64,000 nucleotides of DNA from positions 1 through 64,000 of the forward strand of contig NZ_BAABRP010000010.1 in the NCBI RefSeq assembly GCF_039545055.1, written 5' to 3'. A program made the translations under genes and the position numbers. Shown here in pieces: positions 1 to 14,426 of this stretch. The DNA comes from Deinococcus carri. GTDB lineage: Bacteria; Deinococcota; Deinococci; Deinococcales; Deinococcaceae. A model generated the notes under the pieces. The model was not told where the DNA came from. It worked only from the letters and a program-made list of their open reading frames with translations, and did not search any database. The stretch's first letter is position 1. Every line of letters begins with the position of its first letter.

Positions 1-130
<130 letters not shown>

Positions 131-222
131 GCTCCGCACCCCCTCTTCACCCCCTGTTTTATGTCTTCCCTTCACCCCCGCCCCACGCGGGGGTGTGCGC
201 TTGCAGACCCTGTTGGAACAGG

Positions 223-264
223 CCGGGGCGGCAGAGTGAAATCTCTGCCGCCCCGGCTTCTTTT
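223..264 (+). terminator. Intrinsic terminator of the 16S gene
   Basis: A 14-bp perfect GC-rich stem (223-236 with 243-256, 6-base loop) is followed by CTTCTTTT on the plus strand. It sits about 100 bases after the end of 16S and ends just before the converging carD-like gene. The T-tract is only on the plus-strand side, so it serves the rRNA. Confidence 0.88.
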
Positions 265-268
265 CTGT

Positions 269-781
<513 letters not shown>

Positions 782-1076
782 CTCTGCTGCCGTGCGAAAC
801 CCTCAGACCGCAACCATCGAACACGCTCCCACGTTCGGCGTGGGGCCGGGCCTCCCCTCTTTCCCCCACCCTCTTCTCGCTGTTGGGGGCGGTCCCAGAT
901 GAAAGCAGCCCAGCACGGGGCTGGGCCGGAACATTCAGAGGGGGAAGGGGCGGGCCGGAAGAGCCATTGCCAGAGCGAACCGCAAGTCGAAAGGCTTACC
1001 TGTCCGCATGATTCTCACCTTAGCAGCCTTCTATGAGGCCTGCATCCCAGGTTGAGGGGGCAGCGGGCCAGGTTCT
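782..1076. other. Intergenic region between the carD-like gene and the Opu operon
   Basis: About 295 bases with no convincing gene. It holds the upstream region of the carD-like gene and the trailer of the leftward Opu operon. A short hairpin (GCCCAGC and GCTGGGC arms, around 908-925) is the only structure I noted; it lacks a clear T-tract. Confidence 0.5.
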
Positions 1077-1816
1077 TCATCTGCCCGCTTCCCGGAGGGG
1101 CACCAGCAGCCCCAGCAGGGCGTCCAGGCTGAGGGCCAGCAGCGCGGCGAGGATGGCCCCGACCAGCGTCAGGCCCGTGTTCTGCTGCGAGAGGCCGTTA
1201 ATGATGGGCACGCCCAGTCCCCCGGCTCCCAGGGCCGCGCCGACGGTCGCGGTGCCCACGTTGTAGACGGTGCTGGTGCGGACGCCCGCCAGCAGCACCG
1301 GCAGAGCCAGCGGCAGCTCGACCCGCCAGAGCCGCTGCCGCTCTGACATGCCCATGCCACGAGCGGCGTCCAGCAGGCCCCGGTCCACGGCCAGCAGCCC
1401 GGCGATGGCGTTGCCGATGACGGGCACCAGGCCATAGACGACCAGGCCCAGCAGCGTCGGTGCCCAGCCGAAGCCCAGGGCGGGCACGGCCAGGGCGAGG
1501 ATGGCGAGGGTCGGGACCGTCTGCCCCAGCCCGGCCAGCGTCTCCGTCAGCGCGCGCAGGCTCTCGCGTCCGGGGCGGGTCACGATCACGGCCAGGGGCA
1601 CGCCGAGCAGCAGCACGGCGGCGGTTGCCAGCAGCACCAGGCCCAGGTGCGTCAGGGTGAGCTGCCACAGCGGCGGGTCGAAGGTCAGCGGCCCGCCCGG
1701 CGAGAGCGGCTGCACCAGCCGGGGCAGGACACCCGGCAGCAGCGAGACGGCCAGCAGCAACGGCCACAGGGCCGCGCCCCAGGGCCACCGGGTGGGCCGG
1801 GGCAGCCTGCGGGCCG

Positions 1817-1820
<4 letters not shown>
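1077..1820 (-). CDS. Glycine betaine/choline ABC transporter permease (short)
   Basis: A 247-residue integral membrane protein with about six hydrophobic segments. The EAA loop, DAARGMGMSERQRLWRVELP (about residues 150-170), is the typical ATPase-docking motif of OpuC/ProW-type permeases that import quaternary-ammonium osmolytes. The start overlaps the stop of the ATPase gene by ATGA (1817-1820), so the two are translationally coupled. It is the last gene of a four-gene leftward operon (binding protein, long permease, ATPase, short permease). Substrate choice among betaine, choline and carnitine cannot be read from sequence. Confidence 0.92.
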
Positions 1821-2752
<932 letters not shown>

Positions 2753-2816
2753 GACGGCTCCGGAAAAGGAAGGCGGGGTGGGGGAGGCGGGGTGCGGTTT
2801 GTCTCGCCTCCCCCGC

Positions 2817-3974
2817 TCATTCCACCCGCCCGAGGCGCTGGCCCAGCACCCCTTCGAGGGCGCGCAGCGCCGCGTCGAGCAGCAGGGCGAGCAGGGCCGC
2901 CGGGACCGCGCCCAGCAGGATCAGGTCGCTGGCCGCACTTTGCAGCCCCTTGAAGATGTAGCTGCCCAGGCCCCCCGCGCCGATCAGCGCCGCCACCGCC
3001 GTCACGCCGACCAGCAGCACGGCGGCCTGCCGGACCCCGCTGAGCCACACCGGCAGCGCCAGCGGCAGCTCGACCCGCCAGAACATCTGCGCGGCCGTCA
3101 TGCCCATGCCGCGCGCGGCGTCGAGGGCACCGGGGGAGACACCGCGCAGCGCCACCACCCCGTTGCGCAGGATGGGCAGCAGGGCATACAGCGTCAGGGC
3201 CACCAGGGTCGGGGCGGCCCCGATGCCGCTGACGCCCAGCTCGCGCAGCCAGGGAAAGGCGTTCGCCAGGGCCGCCAGCGGCGCGATCAGCAGGCCCAGC
3301 AGGGCCAGGCTGGGCAGGGTCTGGATGCCGTTCGCCAGGCCCAGCACCACGCCCGCTGGCCGCTCCCGCCGCGCCGCCCACACCGCCAGCGGCACCCCCA
3401 GCAGCAGCGCCAGGCCCAGCCCGCCGCCCACCAGCCGCAGGTGCTGCCCGAGTTCCTGCACCCAGCGCGGCCCCTCGCTGCGGCCCTCCACCAGCACCGA
3501 CCAGGCGTTCAGGTGTCCGGCCAGAAAGAGGGCGGCCACCGGGGGCAGCCAGGCCCAGGCCAGCCCGCGTTCCCGGCGGGTGCGGCCCAGCAGCCCCGCG
3601 GCGTAAGCGGCGATGCCGGCCCCCAGCAGAAACAGCCAGACGCCGCCCGCCGCACTCGCCCGCGCGAAGGGCGGCTGCCCGACCAGCGCCGTCCGCGTCT
3701 CTGCCCCCAGCCCCCAGAACCCCGCCGCGACCGCCAGCGACGCGGCCAGCCAGGTCAGGCGCGGGGCCAGCCGGAAGGTGCACAGGGGCAGGAGCGCCAG
3801 CAGCAGTGCCCCACCCAGCAGCGCGGGCGGCAGCCGCAGGTATTCGCCGGGTGCGAGGCGGTTGGGCCGCAGCAGCACCCACGGCAGCAGTGCCCCCGCC
3901 AGCATCGGCAGGGCGGCCAGCAGCAGAACGGTGCCCGTGCCGCCGGGACCGGACGGGGAGGCGGAACGGCTCAC
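2817..3974 (-). CDS. Glycine betaine/choline ABC transporter permease (long)
   Basis: A 385-residue membrane protein, longer than the usual 210-230-residue OpuCB permease. The first about 170 residues form an extra block of hydrophobic segments; the C-terminal half is the classical permease domain, with EAA loop DAARGMGMTAAQMFWRVELP near residues 280-300. The start is GTG at 3974. It sits 28 bases after the binding-protein gene and 64 bases before the ATPase gene. The N-terminal extension looks like added membrane segments, not a fused binding protein, because that is encoded separately. Confidence 0.9.
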   Translation of the reverse strand: MSRSASPSGPGGTGTVLLLAALPMLAGALLPWVLLRPNRLAPGEYLRLPPALLGGALLLALLPLCTFRLAPRLTWLAASLAVAAGFWGLGAETRTALVGQPPFARASAAGGVWLFLLGAGIAAYAAGLLGRTRRERGLAWAWLPPVAALFLAGHLNAWSVLVEGRSEGPRWVQELGQHLRLVGGGLGLALLLGVPLAVWAARRERPAGVVLGLANGIQTLPSLALLGLLIAPLAALANAFPWLRELGVSGIGAAPTLVALTLYALLPILRNGVVALRGVSPGALDAARGMGMTAAQMFWRVELPLALPVWLSGVRQAAVLLVGVTAVAALIGAGGLGSYIFKGLQSAASDLILLGAVPAALLALLLDAALRALEGVLGQRLGRVE

Positions 3975-4002
3975 GCCTGGCGTGGGCGGAAGCCGCCCGG
4001 GA

Positions 4003-4905
<903 letters not shown>

Positions 4906-5016
4906 GCTGAGGCTCAACGTACCCGCCCCCCGGCCTCCCACCGGTAGGACAGGTCACAAAGCCCGGCAGGCGAGCGGACCGCCCCTGTAGAGCGGCCCGC
5001 CCGGCTGCCTGCGTTT

Positions 5017-5133
5017 TAGAGCATTGGTCATAAAGATGGTGTCATTTTTTGACCCTCTCCCCTTGCGGGACTCGTAGAGCTGCGGAGCAGAGAGGGCCTT
5101 GCGAAGCAAGGGGAGAGGGGTTCTTTTTACGTC
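5017..5133. repeat. Dispersed palindromic repeat, copy A1
   Basis: This 117-bp sequence recurs almost unchanged at 26336-26452 and in shorter, diverged form at 25907-25985. Its core is a 13-bp perfect inverted repeat (5054-5066 with 5106-5118) enclosing ACTCGTAGAGCTGC, flanked by T-rich tracts. It ends eight bases beyond the stop codon of the HU gene. Both full copies lie just behind a leftward gene. It is probably a non-autonomous intergenic repeat; terminator activity on the plus strand is possible because TTCTTTTT follows the stem. Confidence 0.85.
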
Positions 5134-5140
5134 AAATGCG

Positions 5141-5485
5141 CTAGAGGTTGCCCTTGAGGGTACCGGCGACCTTGAAGCGAATCTTCCTGCCCGCCGGAAT
5201 CTGGATTTTCTCGCTGGTGCCCGGGCGCACGCCGGTGCGGGCGGCCGTTTCCGTGACGCTCAGCGTTCCCAGACCGGGCAGCCCCACGGTCTTGCCGTCG
5301 CGCAGGGCCTCGGCGATGCCGCCCAGCAGGGTGGCGACGGCTTCACCCGCCTGCTTGCGGCTCAGGCTGGTCCGCTCGGCGATCTGGTCGATGATCTGGG
5401 TCTTGGCAATCTTGCCGCTGCCCGCGCGGGTTTCTGCTCCCCCGGCGTCGTTGCCCCTGGCTTCGGACGGCGATGTTCTGGCCAT
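5141..5485 (-). CDS. hup: DNA-binding protein HU
   Basis: A 114-residue nucleoid protein. Residues from about 26 on match the HU/IHF fold: [23 protein letters not shown], then GLGTLSVTE, and the DNA-bending arm with conserved Pro in [15 protein letters not shown]. The first about 25 residues are an extra Ser/Gly/Ala-rich, mildly basic tail. N-terminal extensions are a known feature of Deinococcus HU. The start was set at 5485 because GGAGG lies 7 bases upstream; an ORF start 84 bases further upstream has no such site. It binds DNA as a dimer to compact the nucleoid. Confidence 0.95.
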   Translation of the reverse strand: MARTSPSEARGNDAGGAETRAGSGKIAKTQIIDQIAERTSLSRKQAGEAVATLLGGIAEALRDGKTVGLPGLGTLSVTETAARTGVRPGTSEKIQIPAGRKIRFKVAGTLKGNL

Positions 5486-5492
5486 GCGTGGT

Positions 5493-5550
<58 letters not shown>

Positions 5551-5621
5551 TCGTGATGCAAGCCCGCAACCCCCACTGGGCGCGGCTTTTGCCCCCGACC
5601 TGCTGTCCGTATGGGGACAGT

Positions 5622-6350
5622 TCAGCCTTCCCGCAGCCGCAGCACCCGCACCCGCCCGGTCAGGGCGTCAAAGGTCCACAGCCGCCCGCGCAGCGCCTCG
5701 CCCACGCCGCCCAGCACCTTGAGGGCCTCCAGCGCCATTACGCTGCCCACCACGTTCGGCAGCGGCCCCAGCACGCCCGCCTCGTCGCAGGATTCGGCCC
5801 CACCGGGGTCGGGGAACACGTCGCGCAGCCCCAGGTCGGGCCCGAACACGCTGACCAGGCCGCTGCTGCCGCTCGCCGCGCCCCACACCCACTCGCGCCC
5901 CGCCCGCCCACAGGCATCCGCGATGGCGTAGCGCGCCCCGAAATTGTCGGTGGCGTCCACCACCAGGTCCACGCCGCCCACCAGGGCGTCGGCGTTCGCC
6001 TCGTCCAGCCAGGGGGCCGCTTCCACCTGCACGAAGGGATTGAGGGCCTGGGCGCGGGCGGCGACCACCTCCGCCTTCGGCCTTCCCACGTCCCCCACCC
6101 CGAACTGCGTCTGACGGTGCAGGTTGCTGAGGTCCACCGTATCGCCATCCGCAATCACCAGCCGCCCCACGCCCGCGCCTGCCAGTTGCAGGATGACCGG
6201 GCCTCCCAGCCCGCCCGCGCCGACCACCAGCACGGCGGCGGCCCGCAGGCGCTCCTGCGCCCCCGCATCCAGCCATTCGGGCACCAGCAGTTGCCGCGAG
6301 TAGCGCCGCAGTTCGGTCCGGGAGAGGGGAGAGGCGGGGCCGGAAGTCAT
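5622..6350 (-). CDS. ThiF/MoeB-family adenylyltransferase (E1-like)
   Basis: A 242-residue protein of the HesA/MoeB/ThiF family, which adenylates the C-terminal Gly of ubiquitin-like sulfur carriers (ThiS, MoaD). The N-terminal [12 protein letters not shown] is the family signature. The nucleotide-binding GAGGLG is at residues 44-49, followed by NLHRQTQF with the catalytic Arg, and VDATDN. The CXXC zinc pairs of MoeB are not evident, so a ThiF-like member is possible. A TACACT hexamer lies 6 bases before the ATG, suggesting leaderless transcription. No thiamine or molybdopterin genes adjoin it. Confidence 0.88.
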   Translation of the reverse strand: MTSGPASPLSRTELRRYSRQLLVPEWLDAGAQERLRAAAVLVVGAGGLGGPVILQLAGAGVGRLVIADGDTVDLSNLHRQTQFGVGDVGRPKAEVVAARAQALNPFVQVEAAPWLDEANADALVGGVDLVVDATDNFGARYAIADACGRAGREWVWGAASGSSGLVSVFGPDLGLRDVFPDPGGAESCDEAGVLGPLPNVVGSVMALEALKVLGGVGEALRGRLWTFDALTGRVRVLRLREG

Positions 6351-6401
6351 GGGGGCAGTGTAGAGCGGGGATAGAGCGGGGGGAGGCTCCGGCGTCTGCT
6401 C

Positions 6402-6974
6402 TCAGCGTTTCGCGCTGTGGTCGCCCTCCGCGAACTCCTCCAGCATCTTCGCGTTGAAGGCGGAGAGGTCGTCCGGCTTGCGGCTGGTGACGACGCCCCG
6501 GTCGGTGACAACCTCCTCGTCCACCCACTCGGCCCCGCTGTTGCGCAGATCGGTCTGGAGGCTGGGCCAGCTCGTTATTCTCAGGCCGCGGCTGATGCCG
6601 GATTCGAGCAGCGACCAGGTGCCGTGGCAGATGGCGGCAATGGGCTTGCCCGCGTCGTAAAAGGCGCGCACAAAGGCCATCGCCTCCGGGCTGAGGCGCA
6701 GTTTGTCGGGGTTGACGGTGCCGCCGGGCAGCAGCAGGGCGTCGAAGTCGTTCGCGCTGACCTCAGTGATGGTGCGGTCCACCTTCACCTTGCCGGCGGG
6801 TTCGAGGTCGTGGTTCATGCCCTGCACCTCGCCCGGCTTCAGGCTGACGACCTGGGTCACGGCTCCGGCCTGCTGGAGCGCCTGGCGCGGCTGTTCGAGT
6901 TCCACCCTCTCGAAGCCGTCGGCCACCAGGATGGCGACCTTCTTGCCCTGCACGTTCTTCTGCTGCTGTGTCAT
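6402..6974 (-). CDS. PfpI/DJ-1 family protein (type 1 glutamine amidotransferase-like)
   Basis: A 190-residue protein of the DJ-1/PfpI/YhbO family. [17 protein letters not shown] near the N-terminus holds the conserved Glu partner. The nucleophile elbow AICHG (about residues 114-118) gives the catalytic Cys followed by His. Family members act as stress-related deglycases or peptidases; homologues in Deinococcus are linked to stress responses, but the exact reaction cannot be assigned. TAGCCT lies 6 bases upstream of the ATG, so it is probably leaderless. Single-gene unit. Confidence 0.9.
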   Translation of the reverse strand: MTQQQKNVQGKKVAILVADGFERVELEQPRQALQQAGAVTQVVSLKPGEVQGMNHDLEPAGKVKVDRTITEVSANDFDALLLPGGTVNPDKLRLSPEAMAFVRAFYDAGKPIAAICHGTWSLLESGISRGLRITSWPSLQTDLRNSGAEWVDEEVVTDRGVVTSRKPDDLSAFNAKMLEEFAEGDHSAKR

Positions 6975-7019
6975 GGGCAGAGGCTACGGGTCACGCTGCC
7001 GCCTGCGCCTGAAGGGGGC

Positions 7020-7091
7020 CTGGATACGGATTCCGGCCACTCCGTTCTCCTTCGGGAAAGAGCCGAAGGAGAACTCCATTCTGGAATCCGT
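7020..7091. repeat. Palindromic intergenic repeat
   Basis: Two nested perfect inverted repeats: ACGGATTCC (7026-7034) with GGAATCCGT (7083-7091), and a 12-bp stem (7044-7055 with 7063-7074) with a 7-base loop. The GGATTCCG motif resembles the small noncoding repeats reported from Deinococcus genomes. It lies in the short region between the divergent PfpI-like and plsY genes. Confidence 0.75.
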
Positions 7092-7185
7092 CCTTTTCCT
7101 ACTCCTTCCAGTCGGGTTTCGCAGTTATGCCATAACTGCTCAACCGGAATTCGTATGAAGTGCGCTTCACGCTTGCCCGCCCGGC

Positions 7186-7191
7186 TAGAAT
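7186..7191 (+). promoter_or_regulatory. -10 element for leaderless plsY mRNA
   Basis: TAGAAT sits 8 bases before the plsY ATG and there is no Shine-Dalgarno sequence. This places the transcription start at or next to the A of ATG. It is one of many such sites in the window. Confidence 0.65.
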
Positions 7192-7199
7192 GCGCGGCG

Positions 7200-7762
7200 A
7201 TGCTCCTCCTGGTCGCGCTCGCCTCGTATCTGCTCGGTTCCCTGGTGGCCGGGGTGCTGTATTCGCGGGCGCTGGGGGAGGATATTCGCGCGCGCGACCT
7301 GCCGGGGGGCAGCGGGACCTACCGCCAGCACGGCCTCGCGGCGGCGCTGCTGGTGACGGCCGGTGACATGCTCAAGGGGGCCGCCGCCGTGCTGCTGGCG
7401 CGCTGGCTGACGCCGGGGCACACCTGGGTCGCCACGCTGTTCGTGGTGCTGGGCCATTGCTACCCCGTGTTCTTCGGCTTCCGGGGTGGGGGCGGCATCG
7501 CGCCGCTGCTGGGGGCGCTGCTGGTGGCCGCGCCCGTGACGCTGGCGGGAACGGTGGCCGCCGGCCTGGCCCTGATTCCGCTCTACCGCGTGACCCTCCA
7601 GCGGCGGCTGGGGCTGAACGCGGTGCCCTTTGCCACCGCCGTCGCCGTGCCGCTGGGGCTGCTGCTCGCGGCGCGCTTCGGCGGCCTGCCCGACCTGCTG
7701 GCCGGGGGCGCGGCGATGGCGGTGCGCGCCCTGCACCTGCTGACCGGGCAAAAGCGGCCCGC

Positions 7763-7766
<4 letters not shown>
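7200..7766 (+). CDS. plsY: Glycerol-3-phosphate acyltransferase PlsY
   Basis: A 188-residue membrane protein that transfers acyl from acyl-phosphate to glycerol-3-phosphate, the first acylation step of phospholipid synthesis. Family motifs are visible: SYLLGSLVAGVLYSRAL at the N-terminus, DLPGGSGTYRQHG (variant of the 'GSGNxGATN' loop, here with Thr-Tyr-Arg), GDMLKG and the glycine-rich FGFRGGGGIAPLLG ('GGKGVAT' position). About five hydrophobic segments follow. The start at 7200 is supported by the TAGAAT element. Its stop overlaps the next start (ATGA). The loop residues differ from the consensus, so it may be a divergent PlsY. Confidence 0.85.
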
Positions 7767-9887
<2,121 letters not shown>

Positions 9888-9889
<2 letters not shown>

Positions 9890-10085
9890 TACCAGATTGC
9901 GTTGATTTGCAAGCATCAACCGAGCGAAGCGAGAAGCAAAAAATACGGGGTGGCGGAGATGGAACCCCCAGTGCCCAGAGCTGCCTCTGGACATGCTTTC
10001 AGGGCGGGCAGGAACATCCGACGTTCTCCCACTCGCTCCGCTCGGATTTCAGGTTTACAAGTCAACCTTTCGGAGTCCGTATCAG
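9888..10085. repeat. Long imperfect palindromic repeat (MITE-like)
   Basis: About 198 bp bounded by GATAC and GTATC. Inner imperfect inverted arms follow (GTTGATTTGCAA near the left end, its relative near the right end), then a second pair, CGAGCGAAGCGAG and CTCGCTCCGCTCG. The sequence can fold into one long cruciform and has no coding capacity. Palindromic intergenic repeats are typical of Deinococcus genomes. Together with the adjacent copy B1 it fills most of the 9890-10397 gene-free stretch. Confidence 0.7.
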
Positions 10086-10146
10086 CGATTGTGCGGACAG
10101 TTTTGCATCCTCTTGCGAGAGGTGTAGAGAGGTGTATTCGAAAATA

Positions 10147-10225
10147 GCGTGCAGGGCGCAAAAAGCCCCTCTCCCCTTGCGGGGGACTCGCAGAGCTGCT
10201 TGCAGAGGGGTTGGGGAGGGGGGTG
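10147..10225. repeat. Dispersed repeat, copy B1
   Basis: The start (AGCGTGCAGGGCGCAAAAAG followed by CCCCTCTCCCC) is the reverse complement of 27700-27752. Its interior ACTCGCAGAGCTGC is shared with the A repeats. It is a hairpin-forming intergenic element between the TPR membrane gene and the next rightward gene. Confidence 0.75.
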
Positions 10226-10397
10226 GACGGCAACGCCGTCCCAGCGTGGGAAAGGTCCAGAAAGTTATGAATCTGTCCGCACCATTGAGCAGAGCCATCC
10301 CGTAGGAGGCTCCGCCGCCTCACCGGTCCTTCATGTCTGGACTGGACGGGACAGGGTGGGGCAGACACGCGTCAGGTTGGCCCGGCATACTGGCCGG

Positions 10398-12161
<1,764 letters not shown>

Positions 12162-12166
12162 CGGGT

Positions 12167-12246
12167 GCCGATGGCGGAAGGCTGAACGCCGATGGCCAGG
12201 AGAGCTTTTGCTGAAGCTTTGGCCTCGTGTGCCATCTGCCATCGGC
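12167..12246. repeat. Heptanucleotide repeats, inverted pair
   Basis: After the stop codon at 12161 the sequence runs in seven-base steps (GCCGATG GCGGAAG GCTGAAC GCCGATG). Near 12229-12246 related units appear in inverted form (GCCATCT GCCATCG). They lie between two converging genes. They belong to a set of degenerate heptamer arrays also seen at 13770, 16314, 29953/30032 and 36175. Confidence 0.6.
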
Positions 12247-12248
12247 CC

Positions 12249-13106
12249 CTACAGCGTGCAGGCCGTCGCCACCCACCACCCCGGCTGCCGCGCTTGAATG
12301 GTCCGCGCCGCCGCGTGCGCCTGGTCGTCGTTTTCGGCCAGGGCGAAGCAGGTGGCCCCGGAGCCGCTCATCAAAGGCGAGCGCAGGCCCGTGTCCGCCA
12401 GGGCGGTCAGCGCCTCGCGGATGGGGGCGTGGCGGGCGGCCACCGGGTCTTGCAGGGCGTTGTGGAAGGGCACCTCGTGGCGGCTGGTCAGCGCGGCGAG
12501 GATGCCTTCCACGTCCAGGGGCGGGGTGAAGGCCTCCTCCTCGTCGAGCCAGGTGTAGGCGTCCCGCGCGCTGACCTCCACACCCGGATTGACCAGCACC
12601 AGCGGCACGCGCGGCACCGGCAGCGGCGTGAGGACCTCCCCCACCCCCTCGGCCAGCGCCGCCTGCCCCAGCAGGAAGAAGGGCACGTCCGCGCCCAGTG
12701 TCAGGGCCAGCGTGGGGAGGTGAACGGACGCGGGATACAGGCGGGCCAGGGCCATCAGGGTGGTCGCCGCGTCGCTGCTGCCGCCGCCCAGGCCGGAGGC
12801 CAGCGGGAGCCGCTTGCGGAGGGTGATGGCCGCGCCGCTCGGCTGCCCCGCCGCGTCCAGATACGCCCGCGCCGCCCGGTAGACCAGATTGTGCCCGTCC
12901 GCCGGGAGGTCCGCGCCCTCTACCCGCAACGTGAGGGTGTCAGCGGGGGCGATGTCCAGCTCGTCGCCCACCGTCAGCGGCACCATGATGGAGTGCAGCT
13001 CGTGGTAGCCGCCCTGGCGCAGGCCGCGCACGCTGAGGCCCAGGTTGACCTTGGCGGGGGCGAAGTAGGTCGTGGGGACCGCTTCAGGCATCATCGGTGC
13101 CAGCAT
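12249..13106 (-). CDS. ispE: 4-diphosphocytidyl-2-C-methyl-D-erythritol kinase
   Basis: A 285-residue GHMP kinase that phosphorylates CDP-ME in the MEP isoprenoid pathway. The N-terminal YFAPAKVNLGLSV contains the substrate-binding Lys and Asn. The ATP loop is LPLASGLGGGSSDAA (about residues 100-114), and the third GHMP motif LMSGSGATCFAL is near residue 250. The start is ATG at 13106; in-frame ATGs at 13094 and 13091 are alternatives, and all overlap the end of ispD. Isoprenoids made here feed quinones and Deinococcus carotenoids. Confidence 0.95.
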   Translation of the reverse strand: MLAPMMPEAVPTTYFAPAKVNLGLSVRGLRQGGYHELHSIMVPLTVGDELDIAPADTLTLRVEGADLPADGHNLVYRAARAYLDAAGQPSGAAITLRKRLPLASGLGGGSSDAATTLMALARLYPASVHLPTLALTLGADVPFFLLGQAALAEGVGEVLTPLPVPRVPLVLVNPGVEVSARDAYTWLDEEEAFTPPLDVEGILAALTSRHEVPFHNALQDPVAARHAPIREALTALADTGLRSPLMSGSGATCFALAENDDQAHAAARTIQARQPGWWVATACTL

Positions 13107-13767
13107 CCCATACTCGGGCGAGGGCCTGCGCCAGGGCCAGGTCGCCGGGCGTCGTGACCTTGAACAGCCGGGCGTCGCCGGGCACCAGTGTTACCGGGAG
13201 GCCCAGTCGGGCGACCAGACCGGCGTCGTCGGTCGCGGCGAAGCCCTCCGCCCGCGCCGCCGCGTGCGCCCGCAGCAGCAGCTCACGGCGGAAGCCCTGC
13301 GGCGTCTGCACCGCCCAGAGGCTCTCGCGGGGAACCAGGCCACCCCACCGCCCCGCCTCACCCCGCACCAGGGTGTCGGCCACGGGCAGGGCCACTGTCG
13401 CCGCGCCCGTTTCAGGAATGGCCTCCAGCAGCGCGTGAACCACATGCGCGGGCAGGAAGGGCCGCGCCGCGTCGTGGACCAGCACCACATCGGCCGAGGT
13501 GGCCTGGAGCAGCCGGCGCACGCTGTCCTGCCGCGTCTCGCCCCCCAGGATGGCCCGCGCGGGGAGGCCTTCCGGCAGGCTCGACCCTTCCGGCAGCGCC
13601 ACCAGCACCTCATCCACCAGGGGGGCGAGGGCGGCCACGCTGCGGACGAGGAGGCTCTTTCCCGCCACCTCCACGAACGCCTTCGGCCCCAGGCCCAGGC
13701 GGGTGCCCGACCCGGCGGCGGGAATCAGGGCGGCAGTGCGGCCTGCCAGGAAGCAGATGCCTGTCAT
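13084..13767 (-). CDS. ispD: 2-C-methyl-D-erythritol 4-phosphate cytidylyltransferase
   Basis: A 227-residue nucleotidyltransferase that couples CTP to MEP. The glycine-rich CTP loop AALIPAAGSGTRLGLGPKAF (residues 12-31) includes the catalytic Arg and Lys. VLVHDAARPFL and AVQTPQGFRRELL are IspD signature motifs. The gene starts within the stop of ubiX (ATGA at 13764-13767) and ends inside ispE, so ubiX-ispD-ispE form one tightly coupled leftward operon. Two consecutive MEP-pathway steps are thus co-expressed. Confidence 0.96.
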   Translation of the reverse strand: MTGICFLAGRTAALIPAAGSGTRLGLGPKAFVEVAGKSLLVRSVAALAPLVDEVLVALPEGSSLPEGLPARAILGGETRQDSVRRLLQATSADVVLVHDAARPFLPAHVVHALLEAIPETGAATVALPVADTLVRGEAGRWGGLVPRESLWAVQTPQGFRRELLLRAHAAARAEGFAATDDAGLVARLGLPVTLVPGDARLFKVTTPGDLALAQALARVWDAGTDDA

Positions 13768-14351
13768 CCCTCTGCCTTCTGCCGGGGGGGTTCCCGCCAG
13801 CGCCGGAAGCCCGGCACGTCCAGCCCGAACTGGTCCAGCACGCGGGCCGTCACGAAATGCAGCAGTTCTTCCACGTCTCCCGGCGCGTGGTAGAAGCCGG
13901 GGCTGGCGGTCATCACGGTGGCCCCCGCGTCATGGGCGGCCAGCATGTTCAGCAGCATGGGCCGGGGGAGGGGGTCTTCCCGCAGCACCAGTACCAGCCG
14001 CCGCCGTTCCTTGAGGGTGACGTGGGCGGCACGAGCGAGCAGGTTGTCGGCAAAGCCGCCCGCCACCTTCGCCAGGGTTCCGGCGCTGCACGGCACGACC
14101 AGCATCCCCGCCGTGCGAAAGGAGCCGCTGGCGATGCTGGCGGCGAGGTCGCGGTCGTCGTGGGTGACGGTGGCGAGGGCAGTCAGGTCCGCGAGCTGCG
14201 GCCCCCCCTCCGCCGTCATCACCCGCTTGGCCCCGCTGGTCACGACCAGATGCGTCTCCACGTCCAGCTCCCGCAGGGCACGCAGGACATTCAGCGCGTA
14301 GGGAATGCCGCTGCCCCCACTCACGCCGACGACGAGCCGCCCTGCTGACAT
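13764..14351 (-). CDS. ubiX: Flavin prenyltransferase UbiX
   Basis: A 195-residue flavoprotein that prenylates FMN to make the prFMN cofactor of UbiD-type decarboxylases. The N-terminal VGVSGGSGIPYAL is the FMN-binding loop. PCSAGTLAKVAGGFADNLLARAA and LVLVLREDPLPRPMLLNML are diagnostic. Prenyl phosphate is its substrate, which gives a metabolic link to ispD and ispE downstream. TACCCT lies 7 bases before the ATG (leaderless). The last residues (RQKAEG) come from a GGCAGAA-type heptamer repeat that also supplies the stop region. Confidence 0.95.
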   Translation of the reverse strand: MSAGRLVVGVSGGSGIPYALNVLRALRELDVETHLVVTSGAKRVMTAEGGPQLADLTALATVTHDDRDLAASIASGSFRTAGMLVVPCSAGTLAKVAGGFADNLLARAAHVTLKERRRLVLVLREDPLPRPMLLNMLAAHDAGATVMTASPGFYHAPGDVEELLHFVTARVLDQFGLDVPGFRRWREPPRQKAEG

Positions 14352-14426
14352 AGGGCGCAGGGTAGCAGAGGCGCGGCGCACCAGAGGGGAGGGCCAGAGG
14401 GGAGGGGCAGAGGAGTAGCCTGGGGC